64,000 bases of DNA from Chromatiales bacterium. GTDB taxonomy: Bacteria; Pseudomonadota; Gammaproteobacteria; Ectothiorhodospirales; Ectothiorhodospiraceae. Of the stretch, positions 1 through 11,834 are shown piece by piece. The notes beneath the pieces are model-generated. The model was given only the letters and a program-made list of their open reading frames with translations. It searched no databases and was not told the DNA's origin. Positions within the stretch are counted from its first letter, which is position 1. Each line of letters opens with the position of its first letter. The DNA is taken from assembly GCA_028695255.1 (NCBI GenBank), contig JAQVJI010000002.1, forward strand, positions 1 to 64,000. The letters run 5' to 3'. A program made the translations under genes and the position numbers.

Positions 1-870
<870 letters not shown>

Positions 871-930
871 CGGCCTCTCCCCCGCCGGCTACCCCGTTCG
901 TCAAGGGCAGCCGCGGATTATAAGCGCGCG

Positions 931-959
931 ATTATAAATACGGCCGTGACCAGGGTCAA
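931..959 (-). promoter_or_regulatory. Sigma70-type promoter of the atp operon
   Basis: Reverse strand reads TTGACC-17 nt-TATAAT upstream of atpI. Confidence 0.7.
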
Positions 960-1004
960 ACTACTTTATGAGGCGGGTTTTGCTGCGCCGGCCCTCGATG
1001 GACC

Positions 1005-1874
1005 TCAGCGGATGTGGGCCAGGATGCCGTCCAGTTCGTCGAGATTGTTGTAGTGCACAACGAGCCGGCCCTTGCCGCTGGCGTTGTATTCGATGGCCAC
1101 CTTGGCGCCCAGGCGTTCGGACAGGTCGCCTTCCAGGCGGCGCACGTCCGGACTGGCCTCGCGTGATTTTGGCGCAGGTTTGTCGTCCTTGTGTTGCAGG
1201 TGGCGCTTGACCAGGCGCTCGGTCTCGCGCACCGACAGGCCCTTGGCCACGACGTGATTCGCGACCTCGATCTGGCCACCGCCCGCCAGCGCGAGCAACG
1301 CACGGGCGTGACCCATCTCCAGCTTGCCGTCGTCCAACAGCCGCTTGACCTCCTCGGTCAACTCCAGCAGTCGCAGCAGGTTGGTGACCGCCGCGCGCGA
1401 GCGGCCGACGGTCTCGGCCGCCTGCTGATGGGTGAGGCCGAACTCGTCGATCAGGCGCTTGAGGGCGTTGGCCTCTTCCAGCGGATTGAGGTTCTCGCGC
1501 TGAATGTTCTCGATCAGCGCCATCGCCGCCGCGGCCTGATCCGGGATGTCGCGCACCACCGCCGGTACTTCGTGCATGCCTGCAAGCTGGGAAGCGCGCC
1601 AGCGGCGCTCGCCGGCGATCAGCTCGTAGCCGCCATCGACCGGCCGCACCACCACCGGCTGCACCACGCCCTGCGCGCGGATCGAGTCGGCCAGTTCCTG
1701 CAACGCCTCGGGGCGGATGTGAATGCGCGGCTGATACTTGCCGCGGCGGATCTGTTCGACCGGGATCTGCCGCAGACCACTGTCGCCGCGCTCCGGCGTC
1801 GCGGCTACCGCCGCCTTGCTGCTCAGCAGCGCGTCAAGGCCGCGGCCCAGACCGGTCTTTTTCTTGATTGCCAT
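1005..1874 (-). CDS. parB: Chromosome partitioning protein ParB
   Basis: KKTGLGRGLDALL N-terminus, GERRWRA and HTH (THQQAAETVGRSRAAVTNLLRLL) motifs. Confidence 0.97.
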   Translation of the reverse strand: MAIKKKTGLGRGLDALLSSKAAVAATPERGDSGLRQIPVEQIRRGKYQPRIHIRPEALQELADSIRAQGVVQPVVVRPVDGGYELIAGERRWRASQLAGMHEVPAVVRDIPDQAAAAMALIENIQRENLNPLEEANALKRLIDEFGLTHQQAAETVGRSRAAVTNLLRLLELTEEVKRLLDDGKLEMGHARALLALAGGGQIEVANHVVAKGLSVRETERLVKRHLQHKDDKPAPKSREASPDVRRLEGDLSERLGAKVAIEYNASGKGRLVVHYNNLDELDGILAHIR

Positions 1875-1955
1875 GCGTCGAATGCCCGATTGAACTCAAA
1901 TGTAGAAAAGCCTTGCCACAGAAGGCAGAGAGAAATGCCCGCGTGAATCAACGCA

Positions 1956-2750
1956 TCACGTCGCCGCGGCCTGCGGCGGCGCGACCGGCCGATCGCGGCG
2001 CAGCATCTCGCCTGCCAGCGCCAGATAGGCGAGCGCGCCGCGCGAGGCCTTGTCGTACAGCAGCACCGGCAGGCCGTGGCTCGGCGCCTCGGCCAAGCGC
2101 ACGTTGCGCGGGATGATGGTGCGATAGACCTGATCGCCGAAGTGCGCGAACAACTGTTCCGAGACCTGGGTCGCGAGGTTGTTGCGCGGGTCGTACATCG
2201 TCCGCAGCAGACCCTCGACGCGCAGATCGGGATTGACCGATTCGCGGATCGCGTCGATGGTGCCCATCAGCGCCGACAGACCTTCCAGCGCGTAGTACTC
2301 GCACTGCATCGGGATCAGCACGCCGTCGGCCGCGACCAGCGCGTTGACCGTCAGCATGTTCAACGAAGGCGGGCAGTCGATCAGGATGTAGTCGTAGCGC
2401 TCACGCAAATCCTTGATCGCATCGCGCAGCCGGTATTCGCGCCGGAGCGCGTTCATGAGCTGCACCTCGGCGACCGTCAGGTCGGCGTTGGCCGGGATCA
2501 GGTCGTAGCCCGGCGACTCCAGCCGCAGAATCGCCTCTTCGGGGCGGTTCTGCGCCAGCATCACCTCGCAACTCGTGATTGCAAGATCATGCTTGTCGAC
2601 GCCGCTGCCCATGGTCGCGTTGCCCTGCGGGTCGAGGTCCAGCATCAGCACACGCCGCTTCGTGGCCGCGAGCGAGGCGGCCAGATTGACGGTGGTGGTG
2701 GTCTTGCCCACGCCACCTTTCTGATTGGCAACGGCGATGACTCGGCCCAT
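1956..2750 (-). CDS. parA: Chromosome partitioning ATPase ParA
   Basis: MGRVIAVANQKGGVGKTTTTVNLAASLA deviant Walker A; upstream of parB. Confidence 0.97.
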   Translation of the reverse strand: MGRVIAVANQKGGVGKTTTTVNLAASLAATKRRVLMLDLDPQGNATMGSGVDKHDLAITSCEVMLAQNRPEEAILRLESPGYDLIPANADLTVAEVQLMNALRREYRLRDAIKDLRERYDYILIDCPPSLNMLTVNALVAADGVLIPMQCEYYALEGLSALMGTIDAIRESVNPDLRVEGLLRTMYDPRNNLATQVSEQLFAHFGDQVYRTIIPRNVRLAEAPSHGLPVLLYDKASRGALAYLALAGEMLRRDRPVAPPQAAAT

Positions 2751-2766
2751 GCGGCTTGATTCTCTG

Positions 2767-3423
2767 TCAGCTCGAAGCTCTGCGTATTTCTATGAGGTGT
2801 CGTTCGCCGACCACGCCCGGCACGTCGAGCCGGTGCACGCGGGTGATTTGCCACGGTGCCGGCAATGCTTCGGATTCGTCGCCCGGCCAGCGGCCCTTCA
2901 TCGCCAGCAGCCGGCCATCGGCGGCACACAGATGGCCGGCGACGGCGACGAAATCGGCCAAGGCCGCGAACGCGCGGCTGATGACTGTAGCAAAGGGGGA
3001 CGGGGGGCGATAGTTTTCCGCCCGCAACTGCACCACCTCGACGTTGACGAGTCCGAGCTCGATCACGGCCTGACGCAGGAAACTCGCCTTCTTGCCGCTG
3101 GTCTCGATCAGCGTGAAGTGGCGCTCCGGCAGGTGCAGCGCCAGCGGGATGCCCGGCAGACCCGGCCCGCTGCCAACGTCGGCCACGTCGCCCGGCATGT
3201 CCGCAACGAAGGGCGCCACCGCCAGACTGTCCAGCAGATGCAGGCGCACCATGTCGCGCATGTCGCGCACGGCGGTCAGGTTGTGGACGCGGTTCCATTT
3301 GGCCAGCAGCGCCAGATAGGCGAGCAGGCGGGCGGCGAGCGGTGCCGGCGGGATGCCGAGCGCGGCGAGTCCCTGCGCCAGTTCGGCCGCGATGGCCGGC
3401 ATGCCGTCGGCGGTCGTGTTCAT
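2767..3423 (-). CDS. rsmG: 16S rRNA (guanine(527)-N7)-methyltransferase RsmG
   Basis: [23 protein letters not shown]...[13 protein letters not shown]...[18 protein letters not shown] overlap with mnmG. Confidence 0.96.
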   Translation of the reverse strand: MNTTADGMPAIAAELAQGLAALGIPPAPLAARLLAYLALLAKWNRVHNLTAVRDMRDMVRLHLLDSLAVAPFVADMPGDVADVGSGPGLPGIPLALHLPERHFTLIETSGKKASFLRQAVIELGLVNVEVVQLRAENYRPPSPFATVISRAFAALADFVAVAGHLCAADGRLLAMKGRWPGDESEALPAPWQITRVHRLDVPGVVGERHLIEIRRASS

Positions 3424-5312
3424 GCGCTGCGCCGCAACAGGCGGCCCTGTTTCTTGAGGTGTACCAGCAGCAGCGAGATCGCGGCCGGCGTGACGCCGGG
3501 AATGCGCCCGGCCTGGCCGAGGGTCTGCGGCCGATGGCGCAAGAGCTTCTGGCGCACCTCGGCCGACAGGCCGGCGATGCGTTCGTAGTCGAGGTCTTCC
3601 GGCAGCAGGGTTTCGTCGTGGCTGCGCGTGCGCGCGATTTCCGCCCGCTGGCGCTCGATGTAGCCGGCATAGCGGGCCTGGATCTCGACCTGCTCGGCCA
3701 CCTGCGGATCGTCGACGCCCGGTCCGGCGACGGCTACGCGCATCAGCGCGGCATAGTCGACGCCGGGCCGGCGCAGCAGCTCGGAGAGTCGGAATTCCCG
3801 CGCCAGCGGGCCGCCGAACAATGCGGTCGAGGTCTCTGCGTCTACGTCTTCCGGCCTCAGCACGATCGAAGACAATCTTGCTTGTTCCTGCTCGATCGCG
3901 TCGCGTTTGCGCGCAAATACCGCCCAGCGCGCATCGTCGACGAGGCCGAGTTCGCGTCCCTTCGAGGTCAGGCGCAGATCGGCGTTGTCCTCGCGCAGCA
4001 ATAGCCGGTGTTCGGCGCGCGATGTGAACATGCGGTAGGGCTCGCTGGTGCCGCAGGTAATGAGGTCGTCGATCAGCACGCCGAGATAGGCCTCGTCGCG
4101 GCGCGGCCACCAGGGTTCCAGCCCGTGCGCGCCGCGCGCCGCGTTGAGGCCGGCCAGCAGACCCTGGGCCGCCGCCTCCTCGTAGCCGGTGGTGCCGTTG
4201 ATCTGGCCGGCGAAATAGAGACCGGCGAGCGACTTCGTCTCCAGGCTGTACTTGAGTTCGCGCGGGTCGAAGAAGTCGTATTCGATCGCGTAGCCCGGCC
4301 GCAGGATGTGCGCGTTCTCGAGCCCCGGGATCGAGCGCACCACCGCCCACTGCACGTCGAACGGCAGGCTGGTCGAGATGCCGTTCGGATACACCTCGCG
4401 CGTCTCCAGGCCCTCGGGTTCGAGGAATATCTGATGCGATTCCTTGTCGGCGAAGCGCACCACCTTGTCCTCGATGCTCGGGCAGTAGCGCGGACCGATG
4501 CCCTCGATCCGACCGCTGTACATCGGCGAACGATGCAGATTGGCGTGGATCACCGCATGCGTCTCGGCCGTGGTGCGCGTGATGTGGCAGCTCACCTGGC
4601 GCGGGTGATCGGCGCGGCTGCCCATGAACGAGAACACCGGCCGCGGATCGTCGCCCGGCTGTTCGGCCAGCCGCGCCCAGTCGATGGTCCGGCCGTCGAT
4701 GCGCGGCGGCGTGCCGGTCTTGAGGCGGGCCGCCGGCAACTTGAGTTCGCGCAGCCGGTGCGCCAGCGCGATCGACGGCGGATCGCCCGCGCGTCCGCCG
4801 CTGTGAGTCATCTCGCCGATGTGGATGCGACCGTCGAGAAAGGTGCCGGTGGTCAGCACCACGCTGGGTGCAAGGAAACGGATGCCGGCCTGCGTCACCA
4901 CGCCCTGCACGCGATCGCCCGTCACGAGCAGATCGTCCGCCGCCTGCTGGAACAGCGTCAGGCGCGGCTGATTCTCCAGCGCGCGGCGCACGCAGGCCTT
5001 GTAGATCTGGCGATCCGCCTGCACACGCGTCGCGCGCACCGCCGGCCCCTTCGATGCGTTGAGGGTGCGGAAATGAATGCCCGCGTGATCGGCCGCGCGC
5101 GCCATCAGTCCGCCCAGCGCGTCGATCTCCTTCACCAGATGACCCTTGCCGATGCCGCCGATGGCCGGATTGCAGCTCATCTGCCCCAGCGTCTCGATGT
5201 TGTGCGTGAGCAGCAGCGTCTCCGCGCCCGCACGCGCGGCCGCCAGCGCCGCCTCGGTGCCGGCGTGGCCGCCGCCGATCACGATCACGTCGAAGTTCTT
5301 GGGGAAATCCAT
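3420..5312 (-). CDS. mnmG: tRNA uridine-5-carboxymethylaminomethyl synthesis enzyme MnmG
   Basis: [68 protein letters not shown], 630 aa. Confidence 0.98.
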   Translation of the reverse strand: MDFPKNFDVIVIGGGHAGTEAALAAARAGAETLLLTHNIETLGQMSCNPAIGGIGKGHLVKEIDALGGLMARAADHAGIHFRTLNASKGPAVRATRVQADRQIYKACVRRALENQPRLTLFQQAADDLLVTGDRVQGVVTQAGIRFLAPSVVLTTGTFLDGRIHIGEMTHSGGRAGDPPSIALAHRLRELKLPAARLKTGTPPRIDGRTIDWARLAEQPGDDPRPVFSFMGSRADHPRQVSCHITRTTAETHAVIHANLHRSPMYSGRIEGIGPRYCPSIEDKVVRFADKESHQIFLEPEGLETREVYPNGISTSLPFDVQWAVVRSIPGLENAHILRPGYAIEYDFFDPRELKYSLETKSLAGLYFAGQINGTTGYEEAAAQGLLAGLNAARGAHGLEPWWPRRDEAYLGVLIDDLITCGTSEPYRMFTSRAEHRLLLREDNADLRLTSKGRELGLVDDARWAVFARKRDAIEQEQARLSSIVLRPEDVDAETSTALFGGPLAREFRLSELLRRPGVDYAALMRVAVAGPGVDDPQVAEQVEIQARYAGYIERQRAEIARTRSHDETLLPEDLDYERIAGLSAEVRQKLLRHRPQTLGQAGRIPGVTPAAISLLLVHLKKQGRLLRRSA

Positions 5313-5432
5313 GGCAGGCGAAGGTCTGAAATGGCCGTGCGGGGCGGAGATTGTATGCCCGCGCGCGGGGCCGTACCAATGCCGGCCGCAGGTATCATGA
5401 GGGCACGCCACCCGATCATTGAGGAACCCGCC

Positions 5433-6056
5433 ATGTCCCGTCCCGCCGATGCCCTGTTGTTCGTCGCGCCGCAATGCGGCCATTGCCCCGGCGTGCTGGC
5501 CGCGCTGGCGGAGCTGGTCAAGGCGGGCAAGATCGGGCGGCTGGAGGTGGTGAACGTCGTTGCGCGGCCGGAGGCGGCGGCGGAACACGGCGTGCGCAGC
5601 GTGCCGTGGACGCGCATCGGTGATTTCGTGTTCGAGGGCGTGCTGGGCCGTGGCGAGCTGGAGCAATGGGCGAAGCACGCGGCAGACGGGACGGGCTTCG
5701 ACGACTACGCGGCGGCACTGATCGAGGAACGCCGGCTCGACCGCTTGATCGCGCTGGTGCGCGCGGCGCCGGAACGGCTCGGCGATCTGCTGAAGCTGGC
5801 GGGCGATCTCGAAACGCCGATGGGCGTGCGCGTCGGCATCGGCGCGGTGGTCGAGTCCTTCGCCGGCGGCGATGCACTGCGCGCGCAGATTCCCCTGCTC
5901 GCGACGTTCGCGCAATCGCCGCTGGCGCCGGTGCGCATGGATGCCTGCTATTACCTCGGCTTGTGCCGCGACGATGCGGCGCGCGATCTGCTGAAAGACC
6001 GCCTGAACGACCCCGACCCCGAAGTGCGCGAGATCGCGGCCGAAGGGCTTGAATAA
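5433..6056 (+). CDS. Thioredoxin-fold protein with C-terminal HEAT-like repeats
   Basis: CGHC active-site-like motif at N-terminus; C-terminal [39 protein letters not shown] is HEAT-like. Confidence 0.75.
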   Translation: MSRPADALLFVAPQCGHCPGVLAALAELVKAGKIGRLEVVNVVARPEAAAEHGVRSVPWTRIGDFVFEGVLGRGELEQWAKHAADGTGFDDYAAALIEERRLDRLIALVRAAPERLGDLLKLAGDLETPMGVRVGIGAVVESFAGGDALRAQIPLLATFAQSPLAPVRMDACYYLGLCRDDAARDLLKDRLNDPDPEVREIAAEGLE

Positions 6057-6154
6057 AGGGCTTTTCCCGGCGCTCGCCGCATCGCTTCTCCAGACCGGCG
6101 GTTTGCAATGACGTCCATGATTGCGTTGAATGGGACCCTTTTGGGGACCAACGC

Positions 6155-7084
6155 ATGGACATCGTCGAGCAATACTTCCTGCAACTCGATTGGCAAGGCC
6201 TGATCTTCGCCACCCTGCGCATCCTGCTGATCCTGGTCATCGCCTGGGTGGTGATCAACATCGCCAAGACCGGTTTGCGGCGCCTCGAACGCTATCTCAT
6301 CGAGAGCGGTCGCCTGCAAGGCGAGGACGCCGGTGAAGCGGCCAAGCGCGCGGAAACGCTGGTGCGGCTGCTGCGTCAGGCGATCACGATATTCATCTGG
6401 ATTCTCGCGCTGCTGGTCACGCTGAACGAGCTCGGCGTATCGGTCGGACCGATCCTCGCCAGCGCCGGCGTGCTCGGCCTCGCGGTCGGTTTCGGCGCGC
6501 AGAATCTGGTACGCGACGTCATCAGCGGCTTCTTCATGATCCTGGAGAATCAGGTCCGTGTGGGCGACGTGGCGGTGGTCAACGGCACCGGCGGACTGGT
6601 GGAACATGTCGGCTTCCGCACACTGACCCTGCGCGACCTCTCCGGCACCGTCCATGTGTTTCCGAACGGCGGCGTCACGACGCTCGCCAACGTCACCAAG
6701 GAATGGTCGGCCTACGTGTTCGACATCCGCGTCGCCTACAAGGAAGACACGGATCGCGTCATCGAGGTCATGCGGCAGGTCGGCTCGGAAATGCGCCAGG
6801 ACGAGTACTTCGGCCCGCTGATGCTCGAAGACGTCGACATCTTCGGCGTCGATCAGCTCGCCGATTCGGCCGTCATCATCAAGGGGCGCATCAGGACCCT
6901 GCCGATCCGCCAGTGGGAGACCGGGCGCCAGTTCCTGCGCCGCGTCAAGCAGGCCTTCGACCGCGAGGGCATCGAGATCCCGTTCCCGCATCGCTCGCTG
7001 TATTTCGGCGACGCCAGCAAACCGGTGCTCGTACAGCTCGCCGAGCAGGCGGGCGTCGCGGCCGATGATCGCGCGCCGACTTGA
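6155..7084 (+). CDS. Mechanosensitive ion channel (MscS family)
   Basis: [57 protein letters not shown] is a typical MscS core. Confidence 0.93.
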   Translation: MDIVEQYFLQLDWQGLIFATLRILLILVIAWVVINIAKTGLRRLERYLIESGRLQGEDAGEAAKRAETLVRLLRQAITIFIWILALLVTLNELGVSVGPILASAGVLGLAVGFGAQNLVRDVISGFFMILENQVRVGDVAVVNGTGGLVEHVGFRTLTLRDLSGTVHVFPNGGVTTLANVTKEWSAYVFDIRVAYKEDTDRVIEVMRQVGSEMRQDEYFGPLMLEDVDIFGVDQLADSAVIIKGRIRTLPIRQWETGRQFLRRVKQAFDREGIEIPFPHRSLYFGDASKPVLVQLAEQAGVAADDRAPT

Positions 7085-7118
7085 AGGCGCCAGGATCGCC
7101 AAGGGAAGCCTTGTCAGA

Positions 7119-7185
7119 TGTGGGAGCGTCGCTGCCACGATCGGATATGGCGTTTCGCCCCGATCGCGGCAGCGCCGCTCCCACA
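7119..7185. repeat. REP-like palindromic element (copy 1)
   Basis: tgtgggagcgtcgctgcc ... ggcagcgccgctcccaca imperfect inverted repeat between convergent genes; related to 36443-36507. Confidence 0.75.
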
Positions 7186-7212
7186 GGGTTGGGCCCGCGC
7201 GGTTGAAAGCGC

Positions 7213-7581
7213 TCAGGCGCCGCCGGGTTCGCCGGTGAACTCGACCAGCAGGTCCTCGTCGGTCACGATCATCTGGCAGGCCAGGCGGTAGGTCGGCGGC
7301 AGGTCCTTCACCGTCGCGCGCTCTTCTTCGTGCTTCGGCAGCTTGCCGATGCTCTTCAGCACGTTGCGCTCCTTGTCGGTGAGCATGATGCCCTTCACGC
7401 GCTCGCCGTCGAGGTGCGTCACCTTCACCAGGCAGGAACCACACTCGCCGTCCTCGCACTCGAACGGGATCTTGATGCCGTGTTCCTTGGCGACGCCGAG
7501 CAGCGCGCTGCGTTTGCCGGCGGTCGCCTCCACCTTGCGGTTGCGCGCCATGAGGGGGGATGAGAAGTAGATGGTTGCCAT
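7213..7581 (-). CDS. 2Fe-2S ferredoxin
   Basis: CEDGECGSC ... YRLACQ plant-type [2Fe-2S] cysteine pattern, 122 aa. Confidence 0.88.
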   Translation of the reverse strand: MATIYFSSPLMARNRKVEATAGKRSALLGVAKEHGIKIPFECEDGECGSCLVKVTHLDGERVKGIMLTDKERNVLKSIGKLPKHEEERATVKDLPPTYRLACQMIVTDEDLLVEFTGEPGGA

Positions 7582-7596
7582 GACAGTCTCCAGAGA

Positions 7597-7656
7597 TTTT
7601 CGGGCCTGAGGTGTTCGGGCCCGCGGTTTTCGAACCCGGGGCTTTCGGGTTGGAGC
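7597..7656. repeat. Degenerate 15-bp tandem repeat, ~4 copies
   Basis: ttttcgggcctgagg / tgttcgggcccgcgg / ttttcgaacccgggg / ctttcgggttggagc directly upstream of the ferredoxin gene. Confidence 0.6.
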
Positions 7657-7876
7657 CCGCCATGGAGCAAGTGCCGTGCCGCGGGCCGGGACGCCCGGCG
7701 CGGCCCCGGATCGCGGACCGTGCGTGTCGATATGCGATTGATGCCAAAGGATATTTATGGGATCTCCCGGCAAGCTCCCGAGGCCGGCGGCGGAATGTCC
7801 GAGAACCACCCTCGGGTTCGGACACATCGGATCGGGCCGGCATTGTCGGATTGACGACAAGCGTTCCGAAGCACCG

Positions 7877-8200
7877 TTACGCCCCGCGGCGCGGCCTGCC
7901 GTACAGCGCGCGCAATTCGTCCTTGGCTTGATCGAGGATGGCGCGCCGTTCGGCCGGAAGATTCCGGCCCGCGCGATTGAGATAGAAGTTGAGCATCGAC
8001 ATCGCCGAGCGGAACGGCGGGCCCTTGCGCCGCGTGCTGGCCTCGGCCGAGCGCTGGAGTGACTGCGCGATCGCACACGGATCGTCGAGCGCGAACACGC
8101 CCGGCTCCAGGTCCAGCGCGTTGCTCGTCTCGGTGACCCGCTGCGACCAGCGCGCCGGCGCATCTTTCAGCGCGGCCTTTCGACCTCGTAGATCACCCAT
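7877..8200 (-). CDS. DUF3175-like conserved protein
   Basis: [79 protein letters not shown]. Confidence 0.75.
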   Translation of the reverse strand: MGDLRGRKAALKDAPARWSQRVTETSNALDLEPGVFALDDPCAIAQSLQRSAEASTRRKGPPFRSAMSMLNFYLNRAGRNLPAERRAILDQAKDELRALYGRPRRGA

Positions 8201-8874
8201 GGCGCGACCCTCGTCTCGTCCAGCCAGGCGCCGTCGGCATCCCCGGCCAGCGGATGCCGGACCTGCGCGACGCGCAACCCGGCCGCCGTCATCGCGGCGC
8301 GATAATCCGCGTCGCTCCAGAACGTATCCGTCACCAGCACGCCCTCCGGCATCAGGCGCGCCTTCACGCGCTGACCCGAGCGCAGCGGCGCGCGGTTCTC
8401 CGGAAAATCCACCTCGCAGGACACCCAGCGATGGGCGTAGAACGCCTCGGTGTTGGCGACGAAGAAACCCCGTCCGCCGACACGCAGCACGCGCGACGCC
8501 TCACTGAAGAATCGCGCCAGCGCCTCCCGCGACGCCAATTCGAGCACCACCCAGGTCGAGAGCAGAACGTCGAACGCCGCATCCGCAAACGGCAGCCGCT
8601 CGTCTGCACGATACACACGATATGCCCCCTCCGGATCGAGCCGCCGCGCCTCGGCCACCATCGCCTCGCTCACGTCGACCCCGACCGCATCCAGCGACAG
8701 CGCCTTCAGAAACCGCGTCGAACGCCCCGACCCGCAGCCGAGATCCAGCGCAGTGCCCATCAAACCCGATGTGGCGATGCGTTCCGAAACGGCACAAAAC
8801 GCGAGCGCGTCCGTGCCCGTGATGCCGCGCAGGGCGTAGTAACGGGCTAAATGGTGGTAGTCATCCACGGTCAT
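8167..8874 (-). CDS. Class I SAM-dependent methyltransferase
   Basis: LDLGCGSGRSTRFLKALSLDAVGVDVSEAMVAEAR motif. Confidence 0.9.
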   Translation of the reverse strand: MTVDDYHHLARYYALRGITGTDALAFCAVSERIATSGLMGTALDLGCGSGRSTRFLKALSLDAVGVDVSEAMVAEARRLDPEGAYRVYRADERLPFADAAFDVLLSTWVVLELASREALARFFSEASRVLRVGGRGFFVANTEAFYAHRWVSCEVDFPENRAPLRSGQRVKARLMPEGVLVTDTFWSDADYRAAMTAAGLRVAQVRHPLAGDADGAWLDETRVAPWVIYEVERPR

Positions 8875-9098
8875 AACAATACATTATGGTTTGTGTAATA
8901 TGGCATTGCGGACGAAGGTGGTTTCAGGCGGTCAGCGAACTCATATGGTGGGGGCTCCAGAGCCTCGCGCTCATTTTGATTGAGTACTGTAGCAATCGAC
9001 GCTCACATCGTTCATATAAATCAATCTGCACTCCAAGCAGCGCGGGTTGGACATATAATATACTTTGCCAACCCAAACCGTCCTGGAGTAACCATTGT

Positions 9099-9578
9099 AT
9101 GAGCATAACAGCAGAATCCATTATGCATGATCCCACATTAGCTGCTGCGATTATAACGGTGGCGGCTTCATCAATCTTTTTCGCTATCGGATTGATACGG
9201 GGATCAATTGCTCAACGGCGCGCCAATAGAATACATATCGCCAAGCGACTGGCTGATGTGTCAATGGCGCTAAGCCACAACTTGGTAAACCTGGGGCTCT
9301 TGCGGCAAGAGTGCCTTCGGGAGATTCGCCACATAGAGCGCCATCAAAGTGGCGGCTATGAGCGGCTACAAACATTGAAGAACCTGCTGGCGCGGTACGA
9401 AAATGAGCAAATCACGATCGACGAGGCGCAAGACGCCATCGACAGAATGTTCGGATCTCTTGAAAAGGCAAGGCCGGAAGACATTGAAATGATGATGAAA
9501 GGGGCGTACAGCCAGAAACTGATGAACGAAAGCACCCTGAAGTTACTATCCGGAATCCGTCAGCTACAGTCTAGGTAA
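9099..9578 (+). CDS. Hypothetical protein with N-terminal TM helix
   Basis: ORF with SD-like ctggag; MSITAESIMHDPTLAAAIITVAASSIFFAIGLI then a helical charged region; visibly lower GC than flanks; TATAAT at 9054-9059. Confidence 0.65.
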   Translation: MSITAESIMHDPTLAAAIITVAASSIFFAIGLIRGSIAQRRANRIHIAKRLADVSMALSHNLVNLGLLRQECLREIRHIERHQSGGYERLQTLKNLLARYENEQITIDEAQDAIDRMFGSLEKARPEDIEMMMKGAYSQKLMNESTLKLLSGIRQLQSR

Positions 9579-9591
9579 GGCTGAAGCCCGA

Positions 9592-9622
9592 GTAGGGCGA
9601 AAAAACGAAGCGCCTTCCGCCT
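9592..9622. repeat. Dispersed-type intergenic palindrome-like sequence
   Basis: gtagggcgaaaaaacgaagcgccttccgcc resembles a common gammaproteobacterial intergenic repeat. Confidence 0.45.
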
Positions 9623-9673
9623 CATGTGGAGCATACGTGATCGACGAAAGAACGCCACTCGCTCGGAGGAAAA

Positions 9674-9717
9674 CTCAAAATAGCCCCGTCGGCCAGACAC
9701 GAGGTCTGACCGACGGA
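9674..9717 (-). terminator. Putative terminator of the PCu(A)C gene
   Basis: Reverse strand ccgtcggtcagac-ctcgt-gtctggccgacgg followed by ggctatttt. Confidence 0.5.
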
Positions 9718-9756
9718 GAGGGGAGATGTGCTCGGCGGGATGTGGTGAATCGACGC

Positions 9757-10236
9757 TCAGTGGCCGTGATGCTGATGCTCCTGCTGCATCTCCTGCTTCT
9801 CCGCGCCGGGGCGGCGCACCGGGGCTTCGAGGGCAACGCTGCCGCCGCCTTCGAATTCGAGCGTGACAGAGACCATCTGGCCGGGTTCGAGGGTCTGCCT
9901 GAGGCCGATGAGCATGACGTGCAGGCCGCCGGGCTGGAGCGTGGCGCGGCCCTTGGCCGGGATTTCGATGAACTCCACTTCGCGCATGCGCATCATGCCG
10001 CCTTCGTGCAGATGGGTGTGCAGCTCGACGCGCTCGGCGACGTCGGAACGCGCGGCGATGAGACGCAGCGGCTTGTCGCCGGCGTTTTCGAGGGTCATGT
10101 AGGCGGCGGTGTTGGCGATGCCGGGCGGCATGGCGCGCACGTAGGGATCATGCGTGGTGAGGCCCGCGGGCGCGTCGGCGAACGCGGGCGCGATCGTGAG
10201 CAGGGACAGACAAAGCAGGGTGATGATGTGTCGCAT
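9757..10236 (-). CDS. Copper chaperone PCu(A)C family protein
   Basis: Signal peptide, then DPYVRAMPPGIANTAAYMTLENAGDKPLRLIAARSDVAERVELHTH...MMRMREVEFIEIPAKGRATLQPGGLHVMLIGL; His-rich C-terminus HQHHGH. Confidence 0.93.
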   Translation of the reverse strand: MRHIITLLCLSLLTIAPAFADAPAGLTTHDPYVRAMPPGIANTAAYMTLENAGDKPLRLIAARSDVAERVELHTHLHEGGMMRMREVEFIEIPAKGRATLQPGGLHVMLIGLRQTLEPGQMVSVTLEFEGGGSVALEAPVRRPGAEKQEMQQEHQHHGH

Positions 10237-10558
10237 GGTTTGCTCCGGATGTGTGGAAGGAACGGTTTGTTGGCTACAGAGGACACTGGGGGAAACGACG
10301 ATTCTCTCCTGTCGCGCAAGGGAAAGCCGCAACGGGTCCGGCGATCGGCGGCGTGGGCTCGAACGGGCTCGGGCGGTGGATGTGCTCACGATAAAAGCGA
10401 TCGAAGACCTTGTCGATGCCCGCGGGCAAGCGGGGAGCAAACGCCGTGCCGGGAGAAAGACCTCCTCGATACAATGAGTTAGGCGAGGACCCGGCCCGGA
10501 GACTGCGGGATTTGCCGCAGCGGCCGCGGCAAAAACCACAACCGGGTCGACAACGGTC

Positions 10559-10996
10559 TCACGCCAACACGCCCAGCGTGACGCCCGCGAGAACCAGATA
10601 GCGCCCGAGCTTGGCCGCCAGCACGATCAGGAAGAAGCTCCACAGCGGTTCACGCATGACACCGGCGATCACCGTCAACGGATCGCCGATGAACGGGGCC
10701 CAACTGAGCAGCAGGGACCACCGGCCATGACGGTGATAGGCGCGCTGCGCCGATGCGAGACGATGCTCGCCGACCGGAAACCAGGGGCGGTCGCGCCAGT
10801 GCTCGATGTAGCGTCCGAGCAGCCAGTTCACCACCGAGCCCAGCACGTTGCCGGCCGTTGCGACCGCCAGCAGCGCCCACGCCGGATGCTCGCCCAGCAC
10901 CAGCAGCGCGGCCAGCACGGCCTCGGACTGCATCGGCAGCAGCGTGGCCGCACCGAAGGCCGCGAAGAACAGCCCGAAGTAGGCGGGGACGATCAG
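10559..10996 (-). CDS. YqaA/DedA-type membrane protein (start codon uncertain)
   Basis: GLFFAAFGAATLLPMQSEAVLAALLVLGEHPAWALLAVATAGNVLGSVVNWLLGRYIEHWRDR; no good ATG upstream. Confidence 0.75.
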   Translation of the reverse strand: MIVPAYFGLFFAAFGAATLLPMQSEAVLAALLVLGEHPAWALLAVATAGNVLGSVVNWLLGRYIEHWRDRPWFPVGEHRLASAQRAYHRHGRWSLLLSWAPFIGDPLTVIAGVMREPLWSFFLIVLAAKLGRYLVLAGVTLGVLA

Positions 10997-11766
10997 GGCT
11001 CGAAATCGTAGTCGATGGTCAGCGGCGCGTGGTCGGAGAACCACTGTTCCTTGTAGACGGCCGCGTCCTTGACCCTGTCGGCGAGACCGGGGGTGACGAT
11101 CTGGTAGTCGATGCGCCAGCCGACGTTCTTCGCCCGCGCCTGACCGCGATTGGACCACCAGGTGTACTGATCCGGCTGCTGATTCACGACGCGGAAGGCG
11201 TCGACGTAGCCGAGCTCGTCGAACACACGGCCGAGCCAGGCGCGCTCGTGCGGCAGGAAGCCCGAGTTCTTCTGGTTGCTCTTCCAGTTCCTGAGGTCGA
11301 TCTCCCTGTGGGCGATGTTGAAGTCGCCGCACAGGACGTATTCGCGTCGCTTGCGCCGAAGCGATTGCAGATAGGGAATGAAGACCTCCAGAAAGCGGTC
11401 CTTCGAGGCCTGACGCTCCGGACCGGAGGAGCCCGAGGGCAGGTACAGCGACACCACCGACAGCTTGCCGAAGCGCGCCTCGATGTAGCGTCCTTCGTCG
11501 TCGAATTCCTCGACGCCGAAGCCGCGGATCACCTCGTCGGGCTCGCGTGCGCAATAGAGCGCCGTGCCGGCGTAGCCGGGCCGCTTGGCGTCGAAGTAGA
11601 AGCAATGATGGCCGTCGGGCCGGAAGGCGGCGTCTTCGAGCTGGTGTTCCTGCGCCTTGGTCTCCTGGATGCAGACCACGTCGGCGCCCTGCTGCGGCAG
11701 CCAGTCGAAGAAACCCTTGCGGGCGGCGGCGCGGATGCCGTTGGCATTGAAGCTGATGATGCGCAT
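10993..11766 (-). CDS. xthA: Exodeoxyribonuclease III
   Basis: [39 protein letters not shown] ... [13 protein letters not shown] ... [11 protein letters not shown]. Confidence 0.93.
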   Translation of the reverse strand: MRIISFNANGIRAAARKGFFDWLPQQGADVVCIQETKAQEHQLEDAAFRPDGHHCFYFDAKRPGYAGTALYCAREPDEVIRGFGVEEFDDEGRYIEARFGKLSVVSLYLPSGSSGPERQASKDRFLEVFIPYLQSLRRKRREYVLCGDFNIAHREIDLRNWKSNQKNSGFLPHERAWLGRVFDELGYVDAFRVVNQQPDQYTWWSNRGQARAKNVGWRIDYQIVTPGLADRVKDAAVYKEQWFSDHAPLTIDYDFEP

Positions 11767-11834
11767 GGGCGGGGGACGATACCGGGCGCGCGCGGCGGTC
11801 GCAAGTCGCCGTCGCTTCGGGTATCGTGCGCGGC

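Noticed and set aside
4008-5432. Long N-terminal extension of the 682-aa ORF at 4008-6056
   Set aside because: Antisense to mnmG; the real gene starts at 5433 with thioredoxin-like sequence.
5951-7843. 630-aa minus-strand ORF
   Set aside because: Antisense to the MscS gene; not in the ferredoxin reading frame; no recognisable protein.
8886-9098. N-terminal extension of the orphan ORF from 8886
   Set aside because: Sequence is promoter-like (TATAAT) with an SD-like site before the ATG at 9099.
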